DNA of 64,000 nucleotides from Cellulophaga sp. HaHaR_3_176 (GTDB taxonomy: Bacteria > Bacteroidota > Bacteroidia > Flavobacteriales > Flavobacteriaceae), in NCBI RefSeq assembly GCF_019021925.1, contig NZ_CP058990.1, positions 2,754,001 through 2,818,000 on the forward strand, written 5' to 3'. Position 1 is the stretch's first letter, and each line of letters begins with the position of its first letter. This document shows, piece by piece, positions 35,053 through 43,970 of this stretch. A program made the translations under genes and the position numbers. Under the pieces are notes generated by a model. That model made no database searches, was not told the origin of the DNA, and saw nothing but the letters and a program-made list of their open reading frames with translations.

Positions 35053-35738
35053 TATAATATAAACTTATACCCTACACCTTTAACCGTTTTGAAATAATCA
35101 TCGCCTATTTTTTCACGTAATTTTCTAATATGCACATCAATAGTACGGCCACCAACAACAACCTCATTACCCCAAACCTTATCTAGTATGACTTCTCTTT
35201 TAAATACTTTGTTTGGTTTTGATGTTAACAAAGCTAGTAACTCAAACTCTTTTCTAGGCAAAGTAAGCTCTTCGCCATTATTTATAATTTTATACTCTTC
35301 TCTATTTATTACAATATTACCTACAGTAACAATATCTTCAACCTCAACAGCTTCTTCTTTTAACCTTCTAAGAAGCGCTTTTATTTTACTAATCAAAACT
35401 TTTGGCTTTATAGGTTTTGAAATATAATCATCAGCACCTGCGTCAAAACCAGCCACCTGAGAGTAATCTTCGCTACGTGCAGTCAAAAAAGTTATAATTG
35501 TATTTTCTAAACCAGCAGTGTTTCTAATAATTTCACAAGCTTCAATACCATCCATTTCTGGCATCATTACATCTAAAATAATAAGATGCGGTTGCTTCTT
35601 TTTTGCTTTTGCAACACCCTCAATACCATTTTTTGCAGTTATAACATCATACCCTTCAGAGGATAAATTATAACTCAAAATTTCAAGAATATCTGGCTCG
35701 TCATCTACTAACAGTATTCTAATGTCTTTATTTTTCAT
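35052..35738 (-). CDS. Response regulator, PhoB/OmpR type
   Basis: A 228-residue regulator with a receiver domain (residues 5-120: acidic pocket VDDEPD, phosphoacceptor D56 in LIILDVMMPEMDG, and conserved K in YISKPIKPK) and a winged-helix DNA-binding domain (about 130-228, ending VKGVGYKFIL). It is the partner of the overlapping histidine kinase. Upstream, divergently, lies a TonB-dependent receptor whose promoter region carries repeated TAACAT elements, one pair spaced 11 bp as in PHO boxes, making this regulator the likely binder. Confidence 0.93.
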   Translation of the reverse strand: MKNKDIRILLVDDEPDILEILSYNLSSEGYDVITAKNGIEGVAKAKKKQPHLIILDVMMPEMDGIEACEIIRNTAGLENTIITFLTARSEDYSQVAGFDAGADDYISKPIKPKVLISKIKALLRRLKEEAVEVEDIVTVGNIVINREEYKIINNGEELTLPRKEFELLALLTSKPNKVFKREVILDKVWGNEVVVGGRTIDVHIRKLREKIGDDYFKTVKGVGYKFIL

Positions 35739-35799
35739 TAGGAATTTTAATTGATTATTCGCTCAAATGTAAAGATAATAGTATTACAACTAAGTTACT

Positions 35800-35868
35800 T
35801 AACATTGATTTAATATCATAACATTAATGTAACATTAAGTAAATCTATTTTTAACTCACAGGTAACAT
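35800..35868. promoter_or_regulatory. TAACAT iteron cluster, candidate PhoB-type operator
   Basis: TAACATT occurs at 35800-35806, 35819-35825 and 35830-35836, and TAACATA at 35863-35869. The second and third copies are 11 bp apart with AT-rich spacers, the geometry of a PHO box; the fourth is 33 bp (three turns of 11) further. The cluster lies between the response regulator and the TonB-dependent receptor. Confidence 0.5.
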
Positions 35869-35915
35869 AGCCTTTACGAGTAGGCCGTTCCTTTGCCGAA
35901 AATTAAATCATAGAA

Positions 35916-38681
35916 ATGAGACTAGTATTATTAAGTTTTTTATTTATCGCTACTATAAGCTTTTCAAATGCTCAAGATACAGGGAGTATTGTTGGAAAAA
36001 TTATTGATAAAGAAGCTAATGATGAACCACTTGCTTTTGCAAACGTACTTATAAAAGGTACTACAAAAGGTACCACAACAGATTTTGATGGACTTTACGA
36101 AATTGGAAATGTAGCCCCAGGCACATATGTTCTTAACTTTAGTTATTTAGGGTATGAAACTATAGAAATACCTAATATAGTTATTGAAGCAGGTAAACAA
36201 ACTACTATCAATGTACCTATGGCCGCAAGCGAAGGTATGTCTTTAGATGAGGTTGTTGTAACAACAACAGTTAGTAAAGATACCGAAGCCGCTTTATTAC
36301 TAGATCAAAAAAAAGCTATAGAGATTAAAACAGCTATTGGCGCCCAAGAGCTTGCTAAAAAAGCAGTTTCTAATGCTGCTGATGCGACTACTAAAGTAAC
36401 TGGAGTAAATAAAAAAGAAGGCTCTAGTAAAATTTATGTAAGAGGGCTAGGCGACAGATATAATAGTACTACTTTTAATGGTTTACCATTACCTGCTAAC
36501 GACCCAGGAAACAAGAATATAGATTTGTCTCTTTTCGGAACTGATATTATTGAAAATGTAGGGATATCTAAGTCCTTCTCTTCTAATCTTTCGTCTGATG
36601 TTGCTGGTGCTAATATTGATATTGTAAGTAAAGAAATGACTGCTTCTTCTTTATTCAAAGTAAGTATTTCAGCTGGTGGTAATACACAAACAACATTTAA
36701 AGATTTTAAACAAATTGATGGAGCCAATTGGGTTGGTGTAAACTCTAACACAAACCATGAGATTAGAGACTTAACTAAATATAGCTTCACAAATAGTTAC
36801 TCACCTAATAATAGTATTGCTAGTCCTGAATTATCACTGTCTATTAATTATGGTAAGAAATTTCAAATTTCAGATGAAAGCACTATTAGTATATTTTTAG
36901 TAGGTTCTTTTGATAATTCATATAGTTTTCAAGATGGTGTTTCAGAAAATATTATTACTGCTGACAATATTGGATCACAATTTAATACCGAGACATATAG
37001 CTATAATGCTTCTAAAATGTTAATGGGTAATTTAGTATATAAAATTAATGCAAATCATAAATTAAGTTTCAACCACCTATTTGTTCACTCTAACAATCAA
37101 AAAATTCAAGATTTTGAAGGTACTACTACAGACGTTGGTAGAGGTAGTGATGATAATAGACTTGTTAATTTATTATTACAGACTGAAGTACAAAATAGAC
37201 TTTTCGTAAATCAATTATTATCAACTAATAAATTTGGCGAATCTTTCGATATCAACGCTTCCCTTGGTTATAGCTCAATTTACAATGATGAGCCAGATCG
37301 TAGAAAAAACACTTTCATTATTGACAATGATGATAATACCACAAGAATTTCGCAAAATGCAGTTAGAGACAATAGTAGATTTTATGGTAATTTATTTGAA
37401 AATGACATTTCAGGAAATTTAAATGCTATTAAATATTTAGGCGATCGTTTCGAAAATAAAGGAAAAATAACGCTAGGTTATAATGGTAGGGTTACGGATA
37501 GAAAATTCGATGGTATTTATTTTGACCATAATTTTACTGCTCCTAGAACCACATTTGTAGATGTTAATAACTTAGATAATACGTTCAATCAAGAAAATCT
37601 TTCAAATGGACTTTTCGGTATTGAAACATCAAGAGGAAGAAATAATAATGATTCAGAAACTTATCTACCTCAATTATACGATGCTAAAAAAGATGTACAT
37701 GCAGCATATGTTGATGCAGTATATAAGTTCGGAGATAAATTCACGGCAAACCTTGGCCTTAGAGCTGAAGATATTAAAATGAATGTAACCTGGAACACTA
37801 ATATAAGTTTCCCTGGTTTTTCAAATAATAGTAGTATTGATTTAGATAAACAATACATTCTTCCTTCATTAAACTTGAAATATGAGTTGAATGAAAAAAT
37901 TAATTTGAGAGCTTCTGGTAGCGTAACATATACATACCCTCAATTTAAAGAGATTGCTCCATTTGCATATGAAGGAATTAATTACCAAGAATCTGGTAAC
38001 CCTGCACTTTTACCTTCTGACAATTATAATGCGGAAGTTAAATTTGAACTATTTCCTAAATCAAATGAATTATTTGCAATTGGTGTTTTCGGAAAATTAA
38101 TTGAAAACTCAATAAACAGACTTGAAAGAAACTCGGCTATCGAAAGAGATTTTACATTTGACAACTCAGGTGATGCAACTGTATTTGGTGTCGAAGTTGA
38201 AACGAAACTAGACATTTTTAACAGCGAATCTGATAATTTCAAGAGAAACAATATTAGTGTTGGTGCAAATGCTACGCTTATGAAAACGAAATTAGAATAC
38301 AACATCGACAATACTTCTTTTAATTATACTGGTGACAGCTCTAAATTAGAAGGCGCATCGCCGTTTACAGCAAATGCAGACATTTCTTATAAATTTGATT
38401 TTGAAGAAAAAGAAACTATTGCCTCTTTAGTATTCAACTATCAAAGTGACAAGGTATACAGTATAGGTACTAATTTTCAAGAAAACATAATTGAAAAAGC
38501 TGTCCCTATCATTGATTTAATTTTTAGCCATAAATTTAATAAAACAATAGGGCTGAAATTAAACGCTAAAAATATTTTAAACCCGAGTTTTGAACTCTAC
38601 AGAGATGTTCCTGAAAAATTAACAATGAACTCTTATCAAAGAGGAGTCAGCTTCTCTGCTGGTTTATCTTTAAACTTTTAA
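35916..38681 (+). CDS. TonB-dependent receptor with carboxypeptidase-like regulatory domain
   Basis: A 921-residue outer-membrane receptor. It has a signal peptide (1-19, ending FSNAQ), an N-terminal CarboxypepD-regulatory-like domain (about 23-108, GSIVGKIIDKEAN to TINVPMAAS), a plug with KIYVRGLGDRYNSTTFNG (about 170-188) and a C-terminal 22-stranded barrel ending in GVSFSAGLSLNF, with a terminal Phe as required for barrel assembly. No SusD partner follows, so it is not a standard glycan SusCD pair. Position next to a PhoRB-like system and before a secreted lipoprotein suggests uptake of a phosphorus-containing or otherwise scarce substrate. A terminator follows. Confidence 0.92.
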   Translation: MRLVLLSFLFIATISFSNAQDTGSIVGKIIDKEANDEPLAFANVLIKGTTKGTTTDFDGLYEIGNVAPGTYVLNFSYLGYETIEIPNIVIEAGKQTTINVPMAASEGMSLDEVVVTTTVSKDTEAALLLDQKKAIEIKTAIGAQELAKKAVSNAADATTKVTGVNKKEGSSKIYVRGLGDRYNSTTFNGLPLPANDPGNKNIDLSLFGTDIIENVGISKSFSSNLSSDVAGANIDIVSKEMTASSLFKVSISAGGNTQTTFKDFKQIDGANWVGVNSNTNHEIRDLTKYSFTNSYSPNNSIASPELSLSINYGKKFQISDESTISIFLVGSFDNSYSFQDGVSENIITADNIGSQFNTETYSYNASKMLMGNLVYKINANHKLSFNHLFVHSNNQKIQDFEGTTTDVGRGSDDNRLVNLLLQTEVQNRLFVNQLLSTNKFGESFDINASLGYSSIYNDEPDRRKNTFIIDNDDNTTRISQNAVRDNSRFYGNLFENDISGNLNAIKYLGDRFENKGKITLGYNGRVTDRKFDGIYFDHNFTAPRTTFVDVNNLDNTFNQENLSNGLFGIETSRGRNNNDSETYLPQLYDAKKDVHAAYVDAVYKFGDKFTANLGLRAEDIKMNVTWNTNISFPGFSNNSSIDLDKQYILPSLNLKYELNEKINLRASGSVTYTYPQFKEIAPFAYEGINYQESGNPALLPSDNYNAEVKFELFPKSNELFAIGVFGKLIENSINRLERNSAIERDFTFDNSGDATVFGVEVETKLDIFNSESDNFKRNNISVGANATLMKTKLEYNIDNTSFNYTGDSSKLEGASPFTANADISYKFDFEEKETIASLVFNYQSDKVYSIGTNFQENIIEKAVPIIDLIFSHKFNKTIGLKLNAKNILNPSFELYRDVPEKLTMNSYQRGVSFSAGLSLNF

Positions 38682-38692
38682 TTAAAACATTC

Positions 38693-38720
38693 AAAACCTC
38701 CTCTAAAAAAGGAGGTTTTT
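38693..38720 (+). terminator. Rho-independent terminator of the TonB-dependent receptor
   Basis: Stem AAAACCTCCT (38693-38702) and AGGAGGTTTT (38710-38719), 7-base loop, followed by T-tract. Confidence 0.88.
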
Positions 38721-38750
38721 TATTTAAAAAAAAATCAAGATACATATTCT

Positions 38751-38776
38751 TAACATTGGCAAACATCCTTAACATA
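38751..38776. promoter_or_regulatory. TAACAT repeats upstream of the beta-helix lipoprotein gene
   Basis: TAACATT at 38751-38757 and TAACATA at 38770-38776 are 19 bp apart, the same spacing as the first two copies before the TonB-dependent receptor. A degenerate AAACATC lies between them. Confidence 0.4.
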
Positions 38777-38848
38777 ATACTAATATTTACGTAAAACCTT
38801 ATTCATAATTGTATGCTTAATTTGCTTCAAATAAAAAATAATACTAAA

Positions 38849-40045
38849 ATGAAAACTTTAAAGACACTACTATTAACTGCTTGTGCAATTTCCATCATCT
38901 CTTGTTCTTCTGACGATGAAAACAGAGAAATAATAGCACCTGAAGAACCTACCGGAGAAATCACAGGAAGTGAACTAACGGGAGAAATTACTGAAGACAG
39001 TAAATTATTAGCATCAATTGAATATACTATTACTGGCTCATTAACTGTAAAAGAAGGAGCTACTTTAACTATTGAAGCTGGTACAGTTATAAAAGCAAGA
39101 AGCGGAAGAACAGATATTTTTTTAGCTGTTGAAAGAGGAGCTAAATTAATTGCAAAAGGTACTGCTGCAAGTCCAATAATATTTACATCTGACGCTACCA
39201 CACCTAAAGAAGGTGACTGGGGTGGTATTGTATTAGCTGGTAAAGCACCAACTAACGAAGGTACTGATGTACAATCAGAAGTTGCTGGTTTATTATACGG
39301 AGGTACTGTTAGCGATGACGATTCGGGGGAATTAAGTTATATAATTGCAGAATATACTGGAGCCAAAATTGGTGGTGAGCAAGAATTCAACGGTATTTCT
39401 TTCTTTGGTGTTGGTAATGGTACTATCGTAAACAACATTGTAGTAAATAACGGTAATGATGATGGAATTGAATTTTTCGGAGGTACTGTTAACGTAACTA
39501 ACGTATTTTGTTCAAACATTGCTGATGATATGTTTGACTGGACTGGTGGATATTCTGGAACTATTACAAATGCTTTTGGTGTTCGTAATGATGGATTTGA
39601 TGTTGCTTCGGAAGACCCAAGAGGTATTGAAGGTGATAGCAACGGAAACGATGTTACAGCAACTCCTATATCTATGCCTACATTAAATAATGTAACAATT
39701 TTAAACTTAAACCCAGGTGTAGCACTTAAAGCTGGTGCTGAAATAAGAAGAGGTACAGTTGCTGCTATAAACAATGTTCTTTTTGCGACTTATGGTTCTG
39801 CTTCTTTTGATAATAGAGTTGACACTGCTGATGGTAATGGTAACGGTACTGTTACATTTACCGAAGCTTATGCACAAGGTACTGTTGGAGAAGATAATGT
39901 TGGTGGAGACATCAATGGTGAGTTTTCTGTTATAGTAGATGGTATTACAGTATCTGCTGACAATACTGTTTCTGCAAAAGCAGGAGTTGGAGCTGATTTA
40001 TCTGCTTTTGATTGGGCTAGCCCATCATTTGTAGTTATACAATAA
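38849..40045 (+). CDS. Beta-helix-like exported lipoprotein
   Basis: A 398-residue lipoprotein. The ATG at 38849 gives a clean signal, MKTLKTLLLTACAISIISC, with the lipobox Cys at 19; a longer in-frame start at 38813 would add 12 residues ahead of it and is rejected. The acidic Ser/Asp/Glu linker is followed by repeated strands: GSLTVKEGATLTIEAGTVIKA, then ASPIIFTSD, GDWGGIVLAG, and the NNIVVNNGNDDGIEFFGG and DDMFDWTGGYSG turns, fitting a right-handed parallel beta-helix. No catalytic site is recognisable. It may be surface-exposed and serve the upstream TonB-dependent receptor. A terminator follows at 40073. Confidence 0.8.
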   Translation: MKTLKTLLLTACAISIISCSSDDENREIIAPEEPTGEITGSELTGEITEDSKLLASIEYTITGSLTVKEGATLTIEAGTVIKARSGRTDIFLAVERGAKLIAKGTAASPIIFTSDATTPKEGDWGGIVLAGKAPTNEGTDVQSEVAGLLYGGTVSDDDSGELSYIIAEYTGAKIGGEQEFNGISFFGVGNGTIVNNIVVNNGNDDGIEFFGGTVNVTNVFCSNIADDMFDWTGGYSGTITNAFGVRNDGFDVASEDPRGIEGDSNGNDVTATPISMPTLNNVTILNLNPGVALKAGAEIRRGTVAAINNVLFATYGSASFDNRVDTADGNGNGTVTFTEAYAQGTVGEDNVGGDINGEFSVIVDGITVSADNTVSAKAGVGADLSAFDWASPSFVVIQ

Positions 40046-40072
40046 TTATTAAGAATTTAAATAGATATTTTC

Positions 40073-40101
40073 AAAAGCCTCGCAACTCGCGAGGCTTTTT
40101 T
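40073..40101 (+). terminator. Rho-independent terminator of the beta-helix lipoprotein gene
   Basis: Stem AAAAGCCTCGC (40073-40083) and GCGAGGCTTTT (40089-40099) with a 5-base loop and trailing T-tract. Confidence 0.9.
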
Positions 40102-40243
40102 CATTACTAGCAACTTTATTTTACAAAAAGTAGTGTTTTTCCTCAATTTTTTATCCATTTCATCGATTTTAATTTAACGCGAGTTAACGTTAGCTGTGTA
40201 ATTTTAGTATCTTCGTGGTATACTTTTTGTAAACAGTTTATAC

Positions 40244-40552
40244 ATGAAACAAATCTACTTCGTAATCTTACTACTAACAGTTAGCTTTGGCTATAGCCAA
40301 GACAAACCTGTATCGCAAGATATCGATGGATTTAAATTATACCCAAACCCTGTTACTACAGGCAAAGTTTACATTAATACTACACTAAATGCACCAAAAA
40401 AAATTCTCATTTTTGATGTATTAGGCAACAAAGTTCTTGAAACTACTATACTTGGTAAAGAATTAAATCTTTCTGAAATAGATGCCGGTATTTACGTATT
40501 ACGTGTAATTGAAAAAGATAAGATCGCCACAAGAAAGCTTATCATTAAGTAA
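40244..40552 (+). CDS. Small T9SS type A sorting-domain protein, no cargo domain
   Basis: A 102-residue protein with a signal peptide (1-18, ending FGYSQ) and, after a short linker, a complete T9SS type A C-terminal domain: FKLYPNPVTTGKVYINT (about 30-46), KKILIFDVLGNKVLET, LNLSEIDAGIYVLRV and the terminal RKLIIK. In normal cargo this ~75-residue domain follows an enzyme or adhesin; here nothing precedes it. It should be exported through the Sec and then the type IX apparatus, with the tail cleaved or used for anchoring. It is a paralogue of the protein at 40801. Confidence 0.85.
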   Translation: MKQIYFVILLLTVSFGYSQDKPVSQDIDGFKLYPNPVTTGKVYINTTLNAPKKILIFDVLGNKVLETTILGKELNLSEIDAGIYVLRVIEKDKIATRKLIIK

Positions 40553-40800
40553 TAAAAACACTCTTAATAAACATCCTTCCTATTAAAACAAATAGCAGTA
40601 CCATTTATGCTATTAACGAACAACTCCACCTATTTATTAATGTTTTCTACAACTAGCACAACACATTGATTTTCAATAAAAAAGATTAAAAAAACAAAAA
40701 AAGTGAGTTAACATACAATATCCGTTGTTTCACAACATTTTGTATTTTTCAAATACACCTTATTGTTACTTTTACTGAACACACCCCAAATCAATTAAAA

Positions 40801-41121
40801 ATGAAGAAAATTTACTTTATCCTGCTTATGATTTTTGCTTTTAGTCTTTCTGGGCAAGAAAACATAAATGACACTATAGGAGGTAGCGAGATTGAAGGGT
40901 TTAAATTATTTCCAAACCCTACACATAATGATGTAGTATACATTACTACCAAACATAACGCTGTTAAAGATATTATAGTATATGATTTATTTGGTGAAAT
41001 AGTTTTAAAACAACAAACATCATATAAGGAGCTAAATGTTTCTAAATTAGATGCAGGTGTTTATATTGTTAGAGTAAATGAAGGAACAAAAACTATATCA
41101 AGAAAATTAGTTGTAAAATAG
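40801..41121 (+). CDS. Small T9SS type A sorting-domain protein, no cargo domain (paralogue)
   Basis: A 106-residue protein with a signal peptide (1-18, ending SLSGQ) followed by about 13 acidic residues and the full type A tail: FKLFPNPTHNDVVYITT, KDIIVYDLFGEIVLKQ, LNVSKLDAGVYIVRV and RKLVVK. It aligns along its whole length with the protein at 40244 and must derive from a local duplication. A TTAACATA copy (40708-40715) lies in the 248-bp gap upstream. A terminator follows. Confidence 0.85.
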   Translation: MKKIYFILLMIFAFSLSGQENINDTIGGSEIEGFKLFPNPTHNDVVYITTKHNAVKDIIVYDLFGEIVLKQQTSYKELNVSKLDAGVYIVRVNEGTKTISRKLVVK

Positions 41122-41140
41122 CAAACCAAACCAACCAATA

Positions 41141-41180
41141 AAAAAACTCCTATTTCGATTGTGAATTAGGAGTTTTTTGT
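41141..41180 (+). terminator. Rho-independent terminator of the second T9SS-tail gene
   Basis: Stem AAAAAACTCCTA (41141-41152) and TAGGAGTTTTTT (41167-41178), 14-base loop, then G and T-rich sequence. Confidence 0.85.
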
Positions 41181-41203
41181 TTTAACAACATATTTAGTAT
41201 GTG

Positions 41204-41211
41204 TACTTTTG
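41204..41211 (+). promoter_or_regulatory. Candidate -7 element of the LuxE-like gene
   Basis: TACTTTTG matches TAnnTTTG 16 bp before the ATG at 41228. It would overlap an alternative upstream start at 41201, so supports the later start. Confidence 0.35.
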
Positions 41212-41227
41212 TAACCGCAAAAGATAT

Positions 41228-42205
41228 ATGGACACGTCTAAAATTTTTACTATTTCTTCATCAAAAGAACTTGAAAAAGTTTCTTTAGAAGTCTTTGTAC
41301 ACCAATATACCTCAAACAAAGTATACCGAGAATTCTGTACCTATTTAAAAAAAAATCCACAGAATGTAAACAGTCTAGTTGACATTCCTTTTTTACCCAT
41401 TGAATTTTTTAAATCTAAAAGAATAGTCTCAACACCTACTGAACCTCAAATTACATTTACAAGTAGTGGCACAACAGGCACTGCAACAAGTAATCATTAT
41501 GTTACTGATGTGAAAATTTACGAGGAGAGCTACCTTAAAGCTTTTAAATATTTTTATGGAGATATAAAAGACTATTGTGTTTTAGCCTTATTACCTTCTT
41601 ATTTAGAGCGAGAAGGGTCGTCTTTAATATACATGGCTGACGATTTAATTAAAAAAAGCCAACACCCCGAAAGTGGTTTTTATTTAAACGACATTCAACT
41701 TTTAACAGAAAAATTATTACTCCTTAATCAAAAAGGAATCAAAGTTTTATTAATTGGTGTTTCTTTTGCTTTATTAGATGTTGCCGAAAATTACAATTTA
41801 AATTTAGAAAATGTAATTGTAATGGAGACTGGAGGAATGAAAGGCCGCCGTAAAGAAATGATTCGTGAAGAGTTGCATGCTATTTTAAAAAATGGCTTTG
41901 GCGTTCCTGCAATTCATTCTGAGTATGGAATGACCGAACTTTTATCACAAGCATACTCAAAAGGAAACGGAATATTTGAAACTCCACCTTGGATGGAAGT
42001 TTTAATACGCGACACTGAAGACGCCTTAAGTTATCAATCAATAGGTAAAACAGGAGGCGTCAACGTTATCGATTTAGCAAATATTAATTCTTGTTCTTTT
42101 ATTGCCACACAAGATTTAGGAAAAAAATATAAAGACAATACTTTTGAAATTCTTGGTCGCTTTGATAATTCAGATATTCGTGGGTGTAATTTAATGGTGT
42201 TGTAA
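41228..42205 (+). CDS. LuxE-like acyl-protein synthetase / acyl transferase
   Basis: A 325-residue cytoplasmic protein of the LuxE / ANL adenylate-forming group. The ATP loop ITFTSSGTTGTATSNHY (about 71-87) is the diagnostic feature; LLPSYLEREGSSLIYMADDL and VMETGGMKGRRKEMIREEL, GFGVPAIHSEYGMTELLSQAY (cited in part) are further blocks. LuxE activates a fatty acid and transfers it to a protein thiol during bioluminescence; no lux reductase or luciferase is present here, so this is one of the stand-alone Bacteroidota homologues of unknown pathway. The ATG at 41228 is chosen over one at 41201 because the latter lies upstream of the likely transcription start. Confidence 0.82.
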   Translation: MDTSKIFTISSSKELEKVSLEVFVHQYTSNKVYREFCTYLKKNPQNVNSLVDIPFLPIEFFKSKRIVSTPTEPQITFTSSGTTGTATSNHYVTDVKIYEESYLKAFKYFYGDIKDYCVLALLPSYLEREGSSLIYMADDLIKKSQHPESGFYLNDIQLLTEKLLLLNQKGIKVLLIGVSFALLDVAENYNLNLENVIVMETGGMKGRRKEMIREELHAILKNGFGVPAIHSEYGMTELLSQAYSKGNGIFETPPWMEVLIRDTEDALSYQSIGKTGGVNVIDLANINSCSFIATQDLGKKYKDNTFEILGRFDNSDIRGCNLMVL

Positions 42206-42207
42206 AT

Positions 42208-42603
42208 TTATTTTCTCTTATACGCATACGTTACCTCATCATCTGCTATCATTGGTTCATCTACGTAAATCAATTTCAACTCATCATCATTAATTTGATA
42301 TGTAAAACTGCGATTGTCAATCGTAAATAATATAGCATCAGCTGTACTCACATAATCATACTCTCCAGATTCATATAAATAATTCGTATCTGAGTTATTT
42401 ATAACAATAACCGTGTTTTTTTGACTTGAAAATGATAACTCATGAGTATTAAAATCAACATCTTCAGGAAAAACACAAAAACAAACAACATCAGTTAAAA
42501 CCCATTCACCAACTAGGTTACTATCAATTGCAGTTCCTTCATCATCGTTTGAGCAAGAGGTGCAAAACAAAAACACACCCAAAATAAATGCCGCTATTTT
42601 CAT
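42208..42603 (-). CDS. Lipocalin-like small lipoprotein
   Basis: A 131-residue protein with a lipoprotein signal ending LFCTSC (Cys17) and an acidic linker NDDEGT. The mature part begins NLVGEWVLTDVVCF, the usual opening strand of lipocalin-like lipoproteins of Bacteroidota, then alternates short strands to TYAYKRK. No ligand can be predicted. It is convergent with the LuxE-like gene and followed upstream by tyrS at 47 bp on the same strand. Confidence 0.75.
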   Translation of the reverse strand: MKIAAFILGVFLFCTSCSNDDEGTAIDSNLVGEWVLTDVVCFCVFPEDVDFNTHELSFSSQKNTVIVINNSDTNYLYESGEYDYVSTADAILFTIDNRSFTYQINDDELKLIYVDEPMIADDEVTYAYKRK

Positions 42604-42650
42604 ATTTAGACTTTTACTTTAGATGTGCTTTACACGCATTAGTTGCGTAT

Positions 42651-43946
42651 TTATTTAACCAATATCACAAAATAATTTTTCTTACCTCTTTGTAATAAAA
42701 CAAATTTATTATTAATTAGATCTTCTTTTGTAATTGTGTAATCTTCTTTAACTTTTTCTTTATTAACTGAAATAGAGTTTTGTTTCAATTCTCTTCTAGC
42801 CTCTCCATTAGATCCTAAAAAATTAGTTTTAGCAGCCAAAGCACCAATCATATCTAAGCCCTCTTCTATATCTGCCATAGTTACTTCAGCCTGAGGAACG
42901 CCTTCAAAAATATCTAAAAACGTTTTTTCATTCAATTTTTTTAAACTCTCAGAAGTAGATTTTCCAAAAAGAATTCCACTAGCTTCTACCGCATTGTCTA
43001 AATCTTCTTGAGAATGAACCATTACAGTAATTTCATCAGCTAAACGCTTTTGCAATACACGTAAATGAGGTGCTTGCTTGTGCTCTTCAATTAAAGCATC
43101 AATTTCTTCTTTTGTTAAAAAAGTAAAAATCTTAATGTATTTTTCAGCATCATTATCTGAAGTATTTAACCAATATTGGTAAAATTTGTAAGGCGATGTT
43201 CTTTCAGAATCTAACCAAACATTACCACCTTCTGTTTTACCAAATTTAGTACCATCTGCCTTAGTTATTAGCGGACAAGTTAAAGCAAAACCTTTACCTC
43301 CTGCTATTCTTCTAATCATTTCCGTACCGGTAGTAATATTACCCCATTGATCGCTACCGCCCATTTGCAAGGTACAGTTATGCTCTCTAAAAAGGTGTAA
43401 AAAATCATACCCTTGCACTAATTGGTATGTAAACTCTGTAAACGACATTCCTTCTTTTGCTTCTGAAGAAAGTCTCTTTTTTACAGAATCTTTAGCCATC
43501 ATATAATTAACTGTAATGTGCTTACCAACATCACGAATAAATTCTAAGAATGAAAAATCTTTCATCCAATCATAATTATTCACCAATATCGCAGCATTAT
43601 TAGCATCACTGCTAAAATCTAAAAATCGTGAAAGTTGTCCTTTTAATGCATCTTGATTATGGCGTAGCGTTTTTTCATCTAACAAATTTCTTTCTGCAGA
43701 TTTACCTGATGGGTCACCAATCATTCCTGTAGCACCACCAATAAGCGCATAAGGTTTATGTCCCGCCAACTGAAAATGACGTAGCATCATCACTCCAACT
43801 AAATGCCCAATATGTAATGAATCTGCAGTAGGATCAATACCAACATAAGCTGATTGCATCTCACTCATTAAATGCTCTTCTGTTCCTGGCATTGTATCAT
43901 GTAACATGCCTCTCCACTTTAACTCTGCTATAAAATTGGTCTTCAT
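42651..43946 (-). CDS. tyrS: Tyrosyl-tRNA synthetase
   Basis: A class I synthetase charging tRNA-Tyr, 431 residues. Motifs: [20 protein letters not shown] (HIGH), the tyrosine-site [26 protein letters not shown], the KMSKS equivalent KFGKTEGG, and a C-terminal S4 RNA-binding domain ending [10 protein letters not shown]. The ATG at 43946 ([18 protein letters not shown]) is chosen rather than one at 43973 because a TATATTTG box on the minus strand (43971-43978) would overlap the longer start. Confidence 0.97.
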   Translation of the reverse strand: MKTNFIAELKWRGMLHDTMPGTEEHLMSEMQSAYVGIDPTADSLHIGHLVGVMMLRHFQLAGHKPYALIGGATGMIGDPSGKSAERNLLDEKTLRHNQDALKGQLSRFLDFSSDANNAAILVNNYDWMKDFSFLEFIRDVGKHITVNYMMAKDSVKKRLSSEAKEGMSFTEFTYQLVQGYDFLHLFREHNCTLQMGGSDQWGNITTGTEMIRRIAGGKGFALTCPLITKADGTKFGKTEGGNVWLDSERTSPYKFYQYWLNTSDNDAEKYIKIFTFLTKEEIDALIEEHKQAPHLRVLQKRLADEITVMVHSQEDLDNAVEASGILFGKSTSESLKKLNEKTFLDIFEGVPQAEVTMADIEEGLDMIGALAAKTNFLGSNGEARRELKQNSISVNKEKVKEDYTITKEDLINNKFVLLQRGKKNYFVILVK

Positions 43947-43970
43947 TATTCTGTTTTTTATTACTGGCTG

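Noticed and set aside
35916..40045. A SusC/SusD-type polysaccharide utilisation locus
   Set aside because: The receptor resembles SusC in its N-terminal domain, but no SusD-like protein or glycoside hydrolase follows.
41228..42205. A bioluminescence gene cluster
   Set aside because: Only the LuxE-like protein is present; no luxA, B, C or D homologue is nearby.
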